From positions 1 through 6,825 of the forward strand of contig JAICQA010000147.1 in the NCBI GenBank assembly GCA_025929595.1: DNA of 6,825 nt, read 5' to 3'. This stretch comes from Xanthobacteraceae bacterium (GTDB lineage: Bacteria; Pseudomonadota; Alphaproteobacteria; Rhizobiales; Xanthobacteraceae). Each line of letters opens with the position of its first letter. Positions within the stretch are counted from its first letter, which is position 1. Both the position numbers and the translations under genes were made by a program. Below, in pieces: positions 1 to 5,776 of this stretch. The notes under the pieces are model-generated. The model did no database searches and was not told where the DNA came from. It was given only the letters and a program-made list of their open reading frames with translations.

Positions 1-332
1 AGAGCGACTGGTACAAGGAAATCGGCCAGGGCATGGGCGCCGCGCTCAACACTGCGTCGGCTTCAAACGCCTACGTGCTTTCCGACCGCGCCACCTGGAT
101 CAATTTCAAGAACCGCGGCGAGCTCGACATCGCGGTGCAGGGCGACGACCGGTTGTTCAATCAGTATGGCGTGATGCTGGTGAATCCCGAGAAGCACAAG
201 CACGTGAAAAAAGCCGAGGGCCAGGCTTTCATCGACTGGCTCATTTCGGCGGAGGGCCAGAAGGCGGTCGCCGACTACAAGATCAACGGCGAGCAACTGT
301 TCTTCCCGAACGCCACAGTTCCCGGAGCGTAA
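1..332 (+). CDS. tupA: Tungstate ABC transporter substrate-binding protein, C-terminal part (TupA-like)
   Basis: This is the 3' end of a gene that begins left of the window. The frame is open from position 3 and ends at TAA 330-332, leaving about 109 residues. It would be the periplasmic protein that captures tungstate, or a similar oxyanion, for a TupBC ABC importer. The fragment reads SDWYKEIGQGMGAALNTAS at its start, followed by a YVLSDRATW segment, an FKNRGEL segment, an LFNQYGVMLVNPEKH segment, and an AFIDWLISAEGQKAVADY helix near the end. The order GQGMG.tLN, tDR.TW, LFNQYGV.lVNP and GQ.fidWl.S.eGQ.aI is characteristic of TupA and separates it from the ModA and PstS families. The permease and ATPase partners are not visible downstream, so they would lie upstream of the window if linked. 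The ATG at 33 is internal and not the true start. Subfamily assignment is by recall of family motifs; a broader oxyanion-binding role is the main alternative. Confidence 0.85.
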   Translation, partial: SDWYKEIGQGMGAALNTASASNAYVLSDRATWINFKNRGELDIAVQGDDRLFNQYGVMLVNPEKHKHVKKAEGQAFIDWLISAEGQKAVADYKINGEQLFFPNATVPGA

Positions 333-353
333 GAAAGTCGCTCGCAAGTCCGG

Positions 354-379
354 TTGCGCGCGCGCAAGAATTTGTTTAC
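354..379 (+). terminator. Candidate terminator of the tungstate-binding gene
   Basis: A perfect 14-bp palindrome, TTGCGCGCGCGCAA (354-367), starts 21 bp after the tupA stop codon and is followed by GAATTTGTTT. As RNA it can fold as TTGCG-CGCG-CGCAA. The downstream tract is only moderately T-rich, so termination efficiency is uncertain. A second GC-rich stretch, CGCGCGTGCGCG at 379-390, could pair alternatively with the palindrome. Confidence 0.35.
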
Positions 380-476
380 GCGCGTGCGCGACACTGCATC
401 GAAGCGAGTCGCGATCTTCGACTTGCTGTTTCCGGCCCCTCGCCGCTCCGTGTCGGTCTTCACTTAACGTATCGAT

Positions 477-493
477 TCAATCTCAGAGATTGA
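477..493. repeat. Inverted repeat TCAATCT-CAG-AGATTGA
   Basis: The arms are 7 bp and perfectly complementary, with a 3-bp spacer (477-483 and 487-493). It lies in the non-coding region between convergent genes, so a transcription end or a protein-binding site are both possible. No T tract follows on either strand. The role is unknown. Confidence 0.5.
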
Positions 494-527
494 GTCCGCT
501 TCGCCTGACTTGTCAGGTCAGCCGGAC
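494..527. terminator. Nested hairpin in the convergent intergenic region, possible transcription end
   Basis: The outer arms GTCCG (494-498) and CGGAC (523-527) enclose an inner pair CCTGA (504-508) and TCAGG (513-517) with loop CTTG. An alternative inner pairing CTGAC (505-509) with GTCAG (517-521) exists. It could form on transcripts from either side. It lacks a T tract and lies about 140 bp beyond the dctM stop, so a terminator role is tentative. Confidence 0.3.
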
Positions 528-668
528 GAAATCGCGCGGCCGGATTCGTGAATCAATCCAGAGGGGTGCGGAAGGGGCCGAAAGCTCCGATTCCGCGCGA
601 ACTGCGCTCACAAACCGATTCCGGCCGCACAAGATTTCGATTCAGGTTGAAGGGCGTTTGAGCCCGCC

Positions 669-1985
669 TCAGTACATCGACTGCGGCAGCCAGAGCGAGA
701 TCTGCGGGAAGGCGATCAGGAGCGTCATGATGATCACCTCGCAACCCAGGAACCAGAAGCAGCCCTTGAAGATCGTCTTGAGCGGAATCTCATTGTTGGT
801 CGCGGTCGCGACCACGAAGATGTTGAAGCCGACCGGCGGTGTGAGCAGACCGATGCCGACATACTTCACGACGATGACGCCGAACCAGACGAGATCGAGG
901 TTGAGCGCGGCGAACATCGGCACGAAAACCGGGATCGTCAGCAGAATCATGCCGAGCGGATCGAGAAACATCCCGAGGATGACGTAGATGATCGAGACGG
1001 CGATCACGAGGAGGAGCGGGTTGACCGCCCAGTCGCCGATCAAGTCCACGAACATCTGCGCCGTGCCGGCGAGCGCAAGAAACTTGGTGTAAATCACCGC
1101 GCCCATACCGACGAAGAAGAGTTGCGCGGTGGTGAAGACAGCGTCCTTGAAGCTCTCGATCAGTCCCGCGCGGTCGAGCTTGCCTTGCAGCAGGCCGATG
1201 CCGATCGCGAGCAGTGCGCCAACCGCACCGCCCTCCGTCGGCGTGACAAAGCCGGCATACAGTCCGCCGATGACGCCGACGATCAGCACCAGCACCGGCC
1301 AAATCGCCATCAGGGATTCCCAGCGCTCGCGGCGCAGTTCCGCCTCGTCATCGAAGACGACCGCCGGCGCGAGTGCGGGATTCAGCCACGCGCGCGTCAC
1401 GATCATGATCATGTACACGGCGGCGGTGAGCAGACCGGGGAAGACCCCGGCGAGCAACAACTGCGCGACCGACACTTCGGCGAAAATTCCGTAGATAATG
1501 AAAGTGATGCTCGGCGGGATCAGCGAGTCGAGCGTGCCGCCGCTCGCACAAACGCCGGCGGCCAGTCCCTTGTCATACTTGTTGCGGATCATCTCGGGAA
1601 TCGCGATCCGCGCCATGACGGCGGCGGCGGCGATGCTCGAACCGCTCGCCGCTCCGAAACCGGCACACGCCCAGTTGGTCGCGACCGCGAGTCCGCCGGG
1701 CAGCCGCCCGAACCACACGCGCGCGGCGCGGAAGAGCGCGGTGCCGATTCCCGAGTTGCTCGCGACCGCGCCCATGAGCAGGAACATCGGGATCGCCGAC
1801 AACTCCCAGTTCGCAGCGAACAAGAACGGAGCGTCACCGAGCACGTTGAGGGCGACGTTCCAGTTGCTCAAATAAGCGAGGCCGAAAACGGCGACGCCGC
1901 CCATCGCAATGCCGAGCGGAATGCGAAGACCGATCAGCAGCAGGATGCAGGCGAGACTACCGAGCGAAAGTGCGAGGGTGCTCAT
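669..1985 (-). CDS. dctM: TRAP transporter large permease subunit (DctM family)
   Basis: This 438-aa integral membrane protein is the transport subunit of a tripartite ATP-independent periplasmic transporter, which uses an ion gradient (usually sodium) to move a substrate delivered by the binding protein. Hydrophobic segments run through almost the whole chain, consistent with the roughly 11-12 helices of DctM. Signature stretches in order are AASGSSI at 112-118, GGTLDSLIPPS at 149-159, FVTPTEGG at 246-253, GMFLDPLGM at 338-346 and GLLTPPVGFNI at 379-389. The two PP motifs belong to the helical hairpin and discontinuous helix regions of the transport domain. Length is normal for the family. 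It is the last gene of the dctPQM operon, with a 12-bp gap after dctQ and no clear Shine-Dalgarno sequence, suggesting translational coupling. Asp153 replaces the small residue I recall in GTLG.LIPPS, and Gly377 lies where I recall a Glu (vEiGLlTPP). Substrate not readable. Confidence 0.97.
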   Translation of the reverse strand: MSTLALSLGSLACILLLIGLRIPLGIAMGGVAVFGLAYLSNWNVALNVLGDAPFLFAANWELSAIPMFLLMGAVASNSGIGTALFRAARVWFGRLPGGLAVATNWACAGFGAASGSSIAAAAVMARIAIPEMIRNKYDKGLAAGVCASGGTLDSLIPPSITFIIYGIFAEVSVAQLLLAGVFPGLLTAAVYMIMIVTRAWLNPALAPAVVFDDEAELRRERWESLMAIWPVLVLIVGVIGGLYAGFVTPTEGGAVGALLAIGIGLLQGKLDRAGLIESFKDAVFTTAQLFFVGMGAVIYTKFLALAGTAQMFVDLIGDWAVNPLLLVIAVSIIYVILGMFLDPLGMILLTIPVFVPMFAALNLDLVWFGVIVVKYVGIGLLTPPVGFNIFVVATATNNEIPLKTIFKGCFWFLGCEVIIMTLLIAFPQISLWLPQSMY

Positions 1986-1997
1986 CGCGCAGCCGCT

Positions 1998-2495
1998 TCA
2001 ACGCCGTACGGCGGCGGCGACATCCGCCGCGATGCGCACAATGAGGTAGAGGACCATGAGACCGCCGGCGAGCGGCAGCACCCAGCGGCTCGGCCAGATG
2101 ATGAGATATTGTGTGCCGGCCTGCCACACTTCGCCGGAGTTCATCGTCTGGATCGCGCGCAGCGTCGCGCGCCAGACGAAGAACGCCACGCCGATGGCGG
2201 TCACGATCTTCACGATAAGATCGAGCCATTTGATGAAGCGCGGCGAGGCGAATGCGGTGAACGTCTCGACCCTGATGTGAGCGTCGTTGCGCGCAATCCA
2301 GGCCCAGGGAAGATAGGAGACCGCCACCATGTAATAGGCGGAAACCATTTCGGTGGTGCCTTCGAGCGGGTGGTTGAACACGGTGCGCCCGACTACATCG
2401 GCGCTGACGTGAAACATCATGAAGACAGCAGCGAGCATCCCCAGCCACAACAGGGCGTGGATCGGATACTCCAGCCACTGAAGAAGGCGTTGCAT
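1998..2495 (-). CDS. dctQ: TRAP transporter small permease subunit (DctQ family)
   Basis: This 165-aa protein is the small membrane subunit that associates with the large permease. Four hydrophobic segments are visible at about 12-36, 47-67, 91-112 and 132-160, the usual DctQ topology. Family-typical stretches are DVVGRTVFN at 33-41, a helix beginning with Glu49 that leads into the SYLPWAWIARNDAHIRVE segment at 60-77, and WPSRWVLPLAG at 134-144. Translation starts at ATG 2495-2493; the upstream region offers only a weak GGGG match as ribosome-binding site. It follows the binding-protein gene after an 87-bp gap that contains a strong hairpin, and precedes dctM by 12 bp, so the two permease genes probably form one translational unit. 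Confidence 0.95.
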   Translation of the reverse strand: MQRLLQWLEYPIHALLWLGMLAAVFMMFHVSADVVGRTVFNHPLEGTTEMVSAYYMVAVSYLPWAWIARNDAHIRVETFTAFASPRFIKWLDLIVKIVTAIGVAFFVWRATLRAIQTMNSGEVWQAGTQYLIIWPSRWVLPLAGGLMVLYLIVRIAADVAAAVRR

Positions 2496-2543
2496 GGCGC
2501 GCCCCGCGAGGAAGATTTTTGACGGGCGGACGCAACCGCAGGC

Positions 2544-2570
2544 GGGAGGGCCGCCAAAGACGGCCCTCCC
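2544..2570 (-). promoter_or_regulatory. Intercistronic hairpin between the dctP and dctQ genes
   Basis: A perfect 10-bp stem, GGGAGGGCCG (2544-2553) and CGGCCCTCCC (2561-2570), encloses a 7-nt loop. An outer pair, GACGGG (2521-2526) with CCCGTC (2570-2575), competes for only one base and could extend the structure. It begins 12 nt after the dctP stop codon on the transcript. No T run follows directly: the next transcript bases are GCCTGCGGTTGC, and a CAAAAATC stretch comes only later. It therefore looks more like a 3'-end stabiliser or partial attenuator, which would leave more mRNA for the abundant binding protein than for the permeases, than a full terminator. Confidence 0.7.
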
Positions 2571-2582
2571 CCGTCAGGACAT

Positions 2583-3716
2583 TCAGAGCTTATTGATGTC
2601 GATCTTGGAGAAGACTTCTTTCTCGTAGAGCGCCTGGACCTTGGCCTCGTCCTGGCCGACGTCCTTCGCCAGCTTGCGCCAGCGCTCCACCGCCTTCTCA
2701 TAGTGTTCGATGATCTTGGCAGCGTCCTTCACCCCGAACTTGGTGGCGGTGGCGACATTCATCTTGCGCTCGTCGGTCTTGAACGCCTGGGCCGCCTTGT
2801 CCCACTCCTTGCCGTCGACTTTGACGAGCTGGACGCCCTTGTCCTTCATGATCTGCTTGAGGCCGTCTTCATTGGCCTTGATGAAGTTGCCGACCACCTG
2901 GTTGGCGCTCATCCATGCGGCCTGCTGCACATAGAGCTTCTTGTGCTCCGGCGAGAGCTTGTTCCAGAAGTCCCGGTTCAGCATCATGCCGATCGCCGGA
3001 CCCGTAAGGCCGAGCGGGTGATCGGTGAGGTGCTTGGCGAAATCGGCGTAGCCGAAGGTCCGCAGCCAATCGATGATGCCGTACTGGCAGTCGAGACCGC
3101 CGCGCTGGAGGAGGCCCACCGCTTCCACCAGCGTCGCGCCGACCGGCACGCCACCGAGATGCTTGATGAACTCGGCCGCGCCGCCAGTCGCACGGATGCG
3201 CTTGCCCTTGAGATCGGCGAGGGTCTTGATCGGCTCGCGGCAGGCCAGCATGTAGGCCGAGCTGGTCCAGCCGGCGAGCGGCACGCCGTTGAGCTTCTTG
3301 AACTCCTCAAGGCAGGATGGGCAGTTCAGATAGAAGGTTTCGAGCGCGGCGCCGGTAGTGGCGATCACGTCGTTATGGCCGAGAATGTTGGTGCTGTAGA
3401 TCGCGTAGAGCGAAGGCACCAGGTTCGGCTGGTAGGTGGCAATCGCCGGGCCGCCGGCCTGCATCAGGCCGTCGCGCACGCCATTGAAGATGCCGCGGCC
3501 GTCGGCCAACTGGCCGCCAGCGACGAGCTTCCACTTAACGCCGGTTTCCTTCTCGATGACACCGAACACTTTCGGCATCGTGACCCGGTTCTGGTACTCC
3601 ATCGGCGGGGTCCAGCTTCCGAAGACCGGGTCCGACTGAGCGTGAGCGGGTGCGGCCGAGAGCAGCGCGCCGACAAGCGCGACCGCAGACAGCGAAAAAT
3701 TCCGGTAGAGCGACAT
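2583..3716 (-). CDS. dctP: TRAP transporter periplasmic substrate-binding protein (DctP family)
   Basis: This 377-aa protein captures the substrate in the periplasm and hands it to the DctQM permease. A Sec signal peptide is evident: a short charged start, a hydrophobic core at about 8-22 and an AHA cleavage box, so the mature protein would begin at Gln27. The DctP pattern is visible as LADLKGKRIRATGG at 167-179, whose Arg175 matches the conserved ligand-carboxylate-binding arginine, then a VEAVGLLQRGGLDC stretch at 197-210 matching the usual ..alqrGviDg turn, and a lysine-rich helical C-terminus. Length is slightly above the typical 330-350. Four cysteines (132, 135, 159, 210) include an NCPSC motif, which is unusual here. 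The ATG at 3716-3714 has an AGGGAGG ribosome-binding site 8 nt upstream. It is the first gene of the dctPQM operon. The substrate is probably an organic acid anion, but its identity is not readable. Confidence 0.95.
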   Translation of the reverse strand: MSLYRNFSLSAVALVGALLSAAPAHAQSDPVFGSWTPPMEYQNRVTMPKVFGVIEKETGVKWKLVAGGQLADGRGIFNGVRDGLMQAGGPAIATYQPNLVPSLYAIYSTNILGHNDVIATTGAALETFYLNCPSCLEEFKKLNGVPLAGWTSSAYMLACREPIKTLADLKGKRIRATGGAAEFIKHLGGVPVGATLVEAVGLLQRGGLDCQYGIIDWLRTFGYADFAKHLTDHPLGLTGPAIGMMLNRDFWNKLSPEHKKLYVQQAAWMSANQVVGNFIKANEDGLKQIMKDKGVQLVKVDGKEWDKAAQAFKTDERKMNVATATKFGVKDAAKIIEHYEKAVERWRKLAKDVGQDEAKVQALYEKEVFSKIDINKL

Positions 3717-3724
3717 GTGGCGTT

Positions 3725-3731
3725 CCTCCCT
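3725..3731 (-). promoter_or_regulatory. Strong ribosome-binding site of dctP
   Basis: On the minus strand this reads AGGGAGG, 8 nt before the ATG at 3716. It fixes the dctP start and is the strongest Shine-Dalgarno sequence in the TRAP operon, consistent with high production of the binding protein. Confidence 0.75.
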
Positions 3732-3753
3732 GCTTGTCGCCTGTTATTCCCTG

Positions 3754-3767
3754 CCCGCTTCGGCGGG
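3754..3767 (-). promoter_or_regulatory. Hairpin in the dctP leader
   Basis: The arms CCCGC (3754-3758) and GCGGG (3763-3767) enclose a 4-nt loop that reads CGAA in the dctP transcript and TTCG on the opposite strand. TCCC (3748-3751) and GGGA (3774-3777) could extend it outward across an internal loop. It lies in the predicted 5' untranslated leader between the promoter and the ribosome-binding site. It could stabilise the mRNA 5' end; there is no visible alternative pairing with the ribosome-binding site, so a switch is not supported. Confidence 0.35.
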
Positions 3768-3789
3768 TCTTCCGGGACGTTTCATCTTA

Positions 3790-3804
3790 GTTATAAACTA
3801 TAAC
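3790..3804. promoter_or_regulatory. Perfect palindrome GTTATA-AAC-TATAAC over the -10 box, candidate operator
   Basis: The arms GTTATA (3790-3795) and TATAAC (3799-3804) are perfectly complementary around a 3-bp centre. The site covers the predicted -10 hexamer and the likely transcription start, the classic position for a dimeric repressor. It is also far more AT-rich than its surroundings. Size and form fit MarR- or GntR-type operators, but no regulator gene is in the window, so the family cannot be assigned. Confidence 0.6.
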
Positions 3805-3826
3805 ATTCCTTGCCTGCGGCTTTCAA
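3797..3826 (-). promoter_or_regulatory. Predicted sigma-70 promoter of the dctPQM operon
   Basis: On the minus strand, TTGAAA (3826-3821) is separated by 18 bp from TATAGT (3802-3797); each hexamer matches the -35 and -10 consensus at five of six positions. Transcription would start near 3790, giving a leader of about 73 nt. It is the only strong hexamer pair I see between the MetE-like gene and dctP, so the TRAP operon appears to have its own promoter even though the gene upstream is co-oriented. Confidence 0.6.
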
Positions 3827-3890
3827 CGGCGGCCAAAGAATTTTGTTTGGCGTACCAGCCCCGTCCCGATACGACCTTTCGCCTACGAAC

Positions 3891-4991
3891 CTAGCCCCAT
3901 ACCTCGCGGGCGGTCTCGACTACGAGCCGCAACTTGGCGATTTCCTCGTCAATCGTGAGGGCATTGCCTTCCGATGTCGAGGCAAAGCCGCATTGCGGAC
4001 TGAGACAAATCTGGTCGATCGGCACGAACTTCGCCGCCTCGTCGATCCGGCGCTTGAGCGCATCTTTGCTCTCAAGCCGGGGCTTCTTGGTGGTGACAAG
4101 GCCGAGGACGACCATCTTGTCCTTGGGCACAAAGCGCAGCGGCTCGAAGCCGCCCGAGCGCTCGTCATCGAACTCGAGGAAGAAGCCGTCGACGTTGAGG
4201 CCGCTGAAGAGCGCCTCGGCGACGTGCTCGTAGCTGCCCGAGGCCATCCAGCCGGACTTGTAGTTGCCGCGGCAAAGATGCGTGCAGATCGCCATGCCGG
4301 CCGGGCGGCCGGCGGTCGAGGCGTTGAAAAGCTCGATGTAGCGCAGATGCTGTTGGTCGCCGTCCTCGCCGATCATGGCGCGGCGCCTGGGATCGTTCAA
4401 GAATGCGAGGCTCGTGTCGTCGAGCTGTAAATACGTGCAGCCGAGCTTCGCGAGACCGTCGATCTGCTTCGCGTAAACGCCAGCGAGGTCGGCGTAGAAA
4501 ACCTCCATGTCGGGATAGACGTTCCGGTCGATGCCGCGGCCGGCGGGGTAATGCATCATGCTGGGCGACGGCAGCGTGATCTTCGCCGTCGCTTTCGTCG
4601 CGGCCTTCAGGAAACGGAAATCGTTCTCGAAGATCACATGGTCGAGGTGAAGCTTGCCGACACGATATTCGATGAACTGCCAGTCGAACTTTCCGCCCTC
4701 GCCTTCGAACGGCACCTTGATGACGTTGCCAAGCTTCTCGACCCCGCCGAGCTGATACTTGAAATCGACCACCCAGTCGTGGCGGCGGTACTCGCCGTCG
4801 GTGACGCCCTGGAGGCCGATGTCTTCCTGCATCTTCACGACCTTGCGCACCGTCTCGTCCTCGATGGCGCGGAGTTGCTCCTTCGTGACGCGACCGGCCT
4901 CATGATTCTCCCTCGCGCTCAGCAACTCCTTCGGGCGGAGAAGGCTGCCGACATGATCGGCGCGGAACGGCGGGCGGGTACGGGCGGACAT
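3891..4991 (-). CDS. Stand-alone MetE C-domain-like zinc methyl/alkyltransferase
   Basis: This 366-aa cytoplasmic protein resembles the C-terminal catalytic barrel of cobalamin-independent methionine synthase (COG0620). Canonical MetE is about 750 aa with two barrels; only the catalytic one is present. The start shows RADHVGSLLRP at 10-20, then GVTDGEYRRHDW at 62-73 and YLQLDD at 187-192. Zinc ligands are all retained: His238 and Cys240 in THLC, Glu273 in FLEFDDERSG, and Cys334 in SPQCGF, equivalent to His641, Cys643, Glu665 and Cys726 of E. coli MetE. Databases often name such proteins methionine synthase, but the family also holds core-MetE and epoxyalkane:coenzyme M transferase, so a thiol-alkyl transfer with another substrate is equally possible. 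I chose ATG 4991-4989 because GGAGTG lies 6 nt upstream and family homology starts there; an in-frame ATG at 5084 would add 31 non-conserved residues and overlap the divergent gene. It is co-oriented with dctP, 174 bp away. Confidence 0.85.
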   Translation of the reverse strand: MSARTRPPFRADHVGSLLRPKELLSARENHEAGRVTKEQLRAIEDETVRKVVKMQEDIGLQGVTDGEYRRHDWVVDFKYQLGGVEKLGNVIKVPFEGEGGKFDWQFIEYRVGKLHLDHVIFENDFRFLKAATKATAKITLPSPSMMHYPAGRGIDRNVYPDMEVFYADLAGVYAKQIDGLAKLGCTYLQLDDTSLAFLNDPRRRAMIGEDGDQQHLRYIELFNASTAGRPAGMAICTHLCRGNYKSGWMASGSYEHVAEALFSGLNVDGFFLEFDDERSGGFEPLRFVPKDKMVVLGLVTTKKPRLESKDALKRRIDEAAKFVPIDQICLSPQCGFASTSEGNALTIDEEIAKLRLVVETAREVWG

Positions 4992-5076
4992 ACGATTCAC
5001 TCCACGGCTGCGACGGCTCTTGGTCTGTTTCTCATGCTGCAATAGTCTCGCGCGGGCAACAAAGGGGGAGTTGAAC
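4992..5076. promoter_or_regulatory. Divergent intergenic region between the MetE-like gene and the hydrolase
   Basis: This 85-bp gap must hold the translation signals of both genes and probably at least one promoter. It contains GGAGTG on the minus strand (5003-4998), 6 nt before the MetE-like ATG, and AGGGGGAG on the plus strand (5063-5070), 6 nt before the hydrolase GTG. I see no convincing -35/-10 pair on either strand and no clear operator palindrome. Close divergent placement suggests shared regulation. Confidence 0.4.
5063..5070 (+). promoter_or_regulatory. Ribosome-binding site that selects the GTG start of the hydrolase
   Basis: AGGGGGAG lies 6 nt before GTG 5077. It supports the GTG over the upstream in-frame ATG at 5020, which has no comparable purine-rich site before it. 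Confidence 0.75.
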
Positions 5077-5769
5077 GTGGCCACGATCGTCGTCGCACAC
5101 GGGGCCTGGTCCTCGGCCTGGGCATGGAAGAAAATGCGTCCGCTGATGCGGGCGGCGGGCCACGAATTCTGGACGCCGACCTATACAGGTCTTGGGGAGC
5201 GATCCCACCTCGCCTCGCCCGATATCGATCTCAATACGCATATCCGCGACGTCATCAACGTTTTCGAATTCGAGGACCTGAGAGACATCGTGCTGGTCGG
5301 ACACTCCTATGGCGGCATGGTCGCGACCGGCGTGGCCGACGGGGCACGCGAGCGCATTGGGCAAGTGATCTACCTCGACGCCTTCGTGCCCGAAGACGGC
5401 AAGTGCCTGACCGATTATCTCGGCCAGGCGAGCCGCGATGCGCGGCAGACCGGCGATGACGGTTGGCGTATTCCGCCGATGGGAATGCCACCCGATACGC
5501 CCGAAGCCGACCGCGAATGGGCAACGCCGCGGCGCATGCCGCAGCCCGCCAAATGTTTCTCGACGCCGATCAAGCTATCGGGAAAAGCGCTGCCGCCGCG
5601 TCATTACATCTACTGTACGCGCGCGGCGCCCGACGACCGCTTCGGGCAATTCGCGCAGCGGGCGCGGAAAGAGGGCTGGGGCTATTTTGAGATCGACGCC
5701 AGCCATAACCCGCACATCACCGCGCCGGATGAACTGATGAAGCTGTTCAACCAGATCGTCGGGAAATAA
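5077..5769 (+). CDS. Alpha/beta hydrolase, methylesterase/hydroxynitrile-lyase-like
   Basis: This 230-aa soluble protein belongs to the small alpha/beta hydrolase group that includes plant methylesterases, salicylate esterase-like enzymes and hydroxynitrile lyases. The N-terminus carries VVAHGAW at 5-11 (oxyanion-hole strand), followed by the PTYTGLGERSHL segment at 34-45 and a DLNTHI segment at 51-56, all typical of this group. The nucleophile elbow is GHSYGG at 75-80 with Ser77. The general base is probably His210 in the SHNPHI segment at 209-214, and the acid probably Asp186 or Asp187. There is no signal peptide, so it acts in the cytoplasm. Ester cleavage of a small organic substrate is most likely. 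GTG 5077 was chosen because AGGGGGAG lies 6 nt upstream and homology begins there; an in-frame ATG at 5020 would add 19 cysteine-rich residues without family support. It is divergent from the MetE-like gene and converges on a second one. Confidence 0.87.
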   Translation: MATIVVAHGAWSSAWAWKKMRPLMRAAGHEFWTPTYTGLGERSHLASPDIDLNTHIRDVINVFEFEDLRDIVLVGHSYGGMVATGVADGARERIGQVIYLDAFVPEDGKCLTDYLGQASRDARQTGDDGWRIPPMGMPPDTPEADREWATPRRMPQPAKCFSTPIKLSGKALPPRHYIYCTRAAPDDRFGQFAQRARKEGWGYFEIDASHNPHITAPDELMKLFNQIVGK

Positions 5770-5776
5770 CTGAGCC

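Larger units (their letters stand above)
333..668. other. Non-coding region between convergent tupA and dctM genes
   Basis: This 336-bp gap separates two converging genes. I see no convincing gene: the open frame that starts at 490 on the plus strand runs on into the antisense of the permease gene and has no recognisable protein motif. The gap holds a GC-alternating palindrome at 354-367, an inverted repeat at 477-493, a nested hairpin at 494-527, and a 9-bp direct repeat CCGATTCCG at 587-595 and 615-623. Such structures would fit transcription ends for both genes, but none has a clean long T tract. Confidence 0.6.

Noticed and set aside
490..987. Possible small gene starting in the non-coding region after tupA
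   Set aside because: About two thirds of it is antisense to dctM, and the part in the gap lacks motifs and a ribosome-binding site.
1122..2522. Long open frame on the plus strand opposite dctM and dctQ, 466 codons
   Set aside because: It is antisense to two clear membrane-protein genes; its product is extremely rich in Arg, Glu, Asp, Gln and His with no domain. This is the usual mirror of codon bias in GC-rich DNA.
2703..3803. Long open frame on the plus strand opposite dctP, 366 codons
   Set aside because: Antisense to a signal-peptide-bearing DctP protein with family motifs; the product has no recognisable domain, and the frame is explained by codon bias.
3832..3851. Hairpin GCCAAA/TTTGGC with 8-nt loop as terminator of the first MetE-like gene
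   Set aside because: The stem is short and AT-rich, the loop large, and no T run follows on the minus strand.
5020..5048. TTGGTC ... TAGTCT as a plus-strand promoter for the hydrolase
   Set aside because: The -10 matches consensus at only three of six positions; this is not distinguishable from chance.
5020..5076. Upstream ATG start for the hydrolase
   Set aside because: It adds 19 residues before the first beta strand, while GTG 5077 follows an AGGGGGAG site at 6 nt.
4992..5084. N-terminal extension of the first MetE-like protein from an ATG at 5084
   Set aside because: The 31 extra residues are not family-like and would overlap the hydrolase start; the ATG at 4991 has a GGAGTG site at proper distance.
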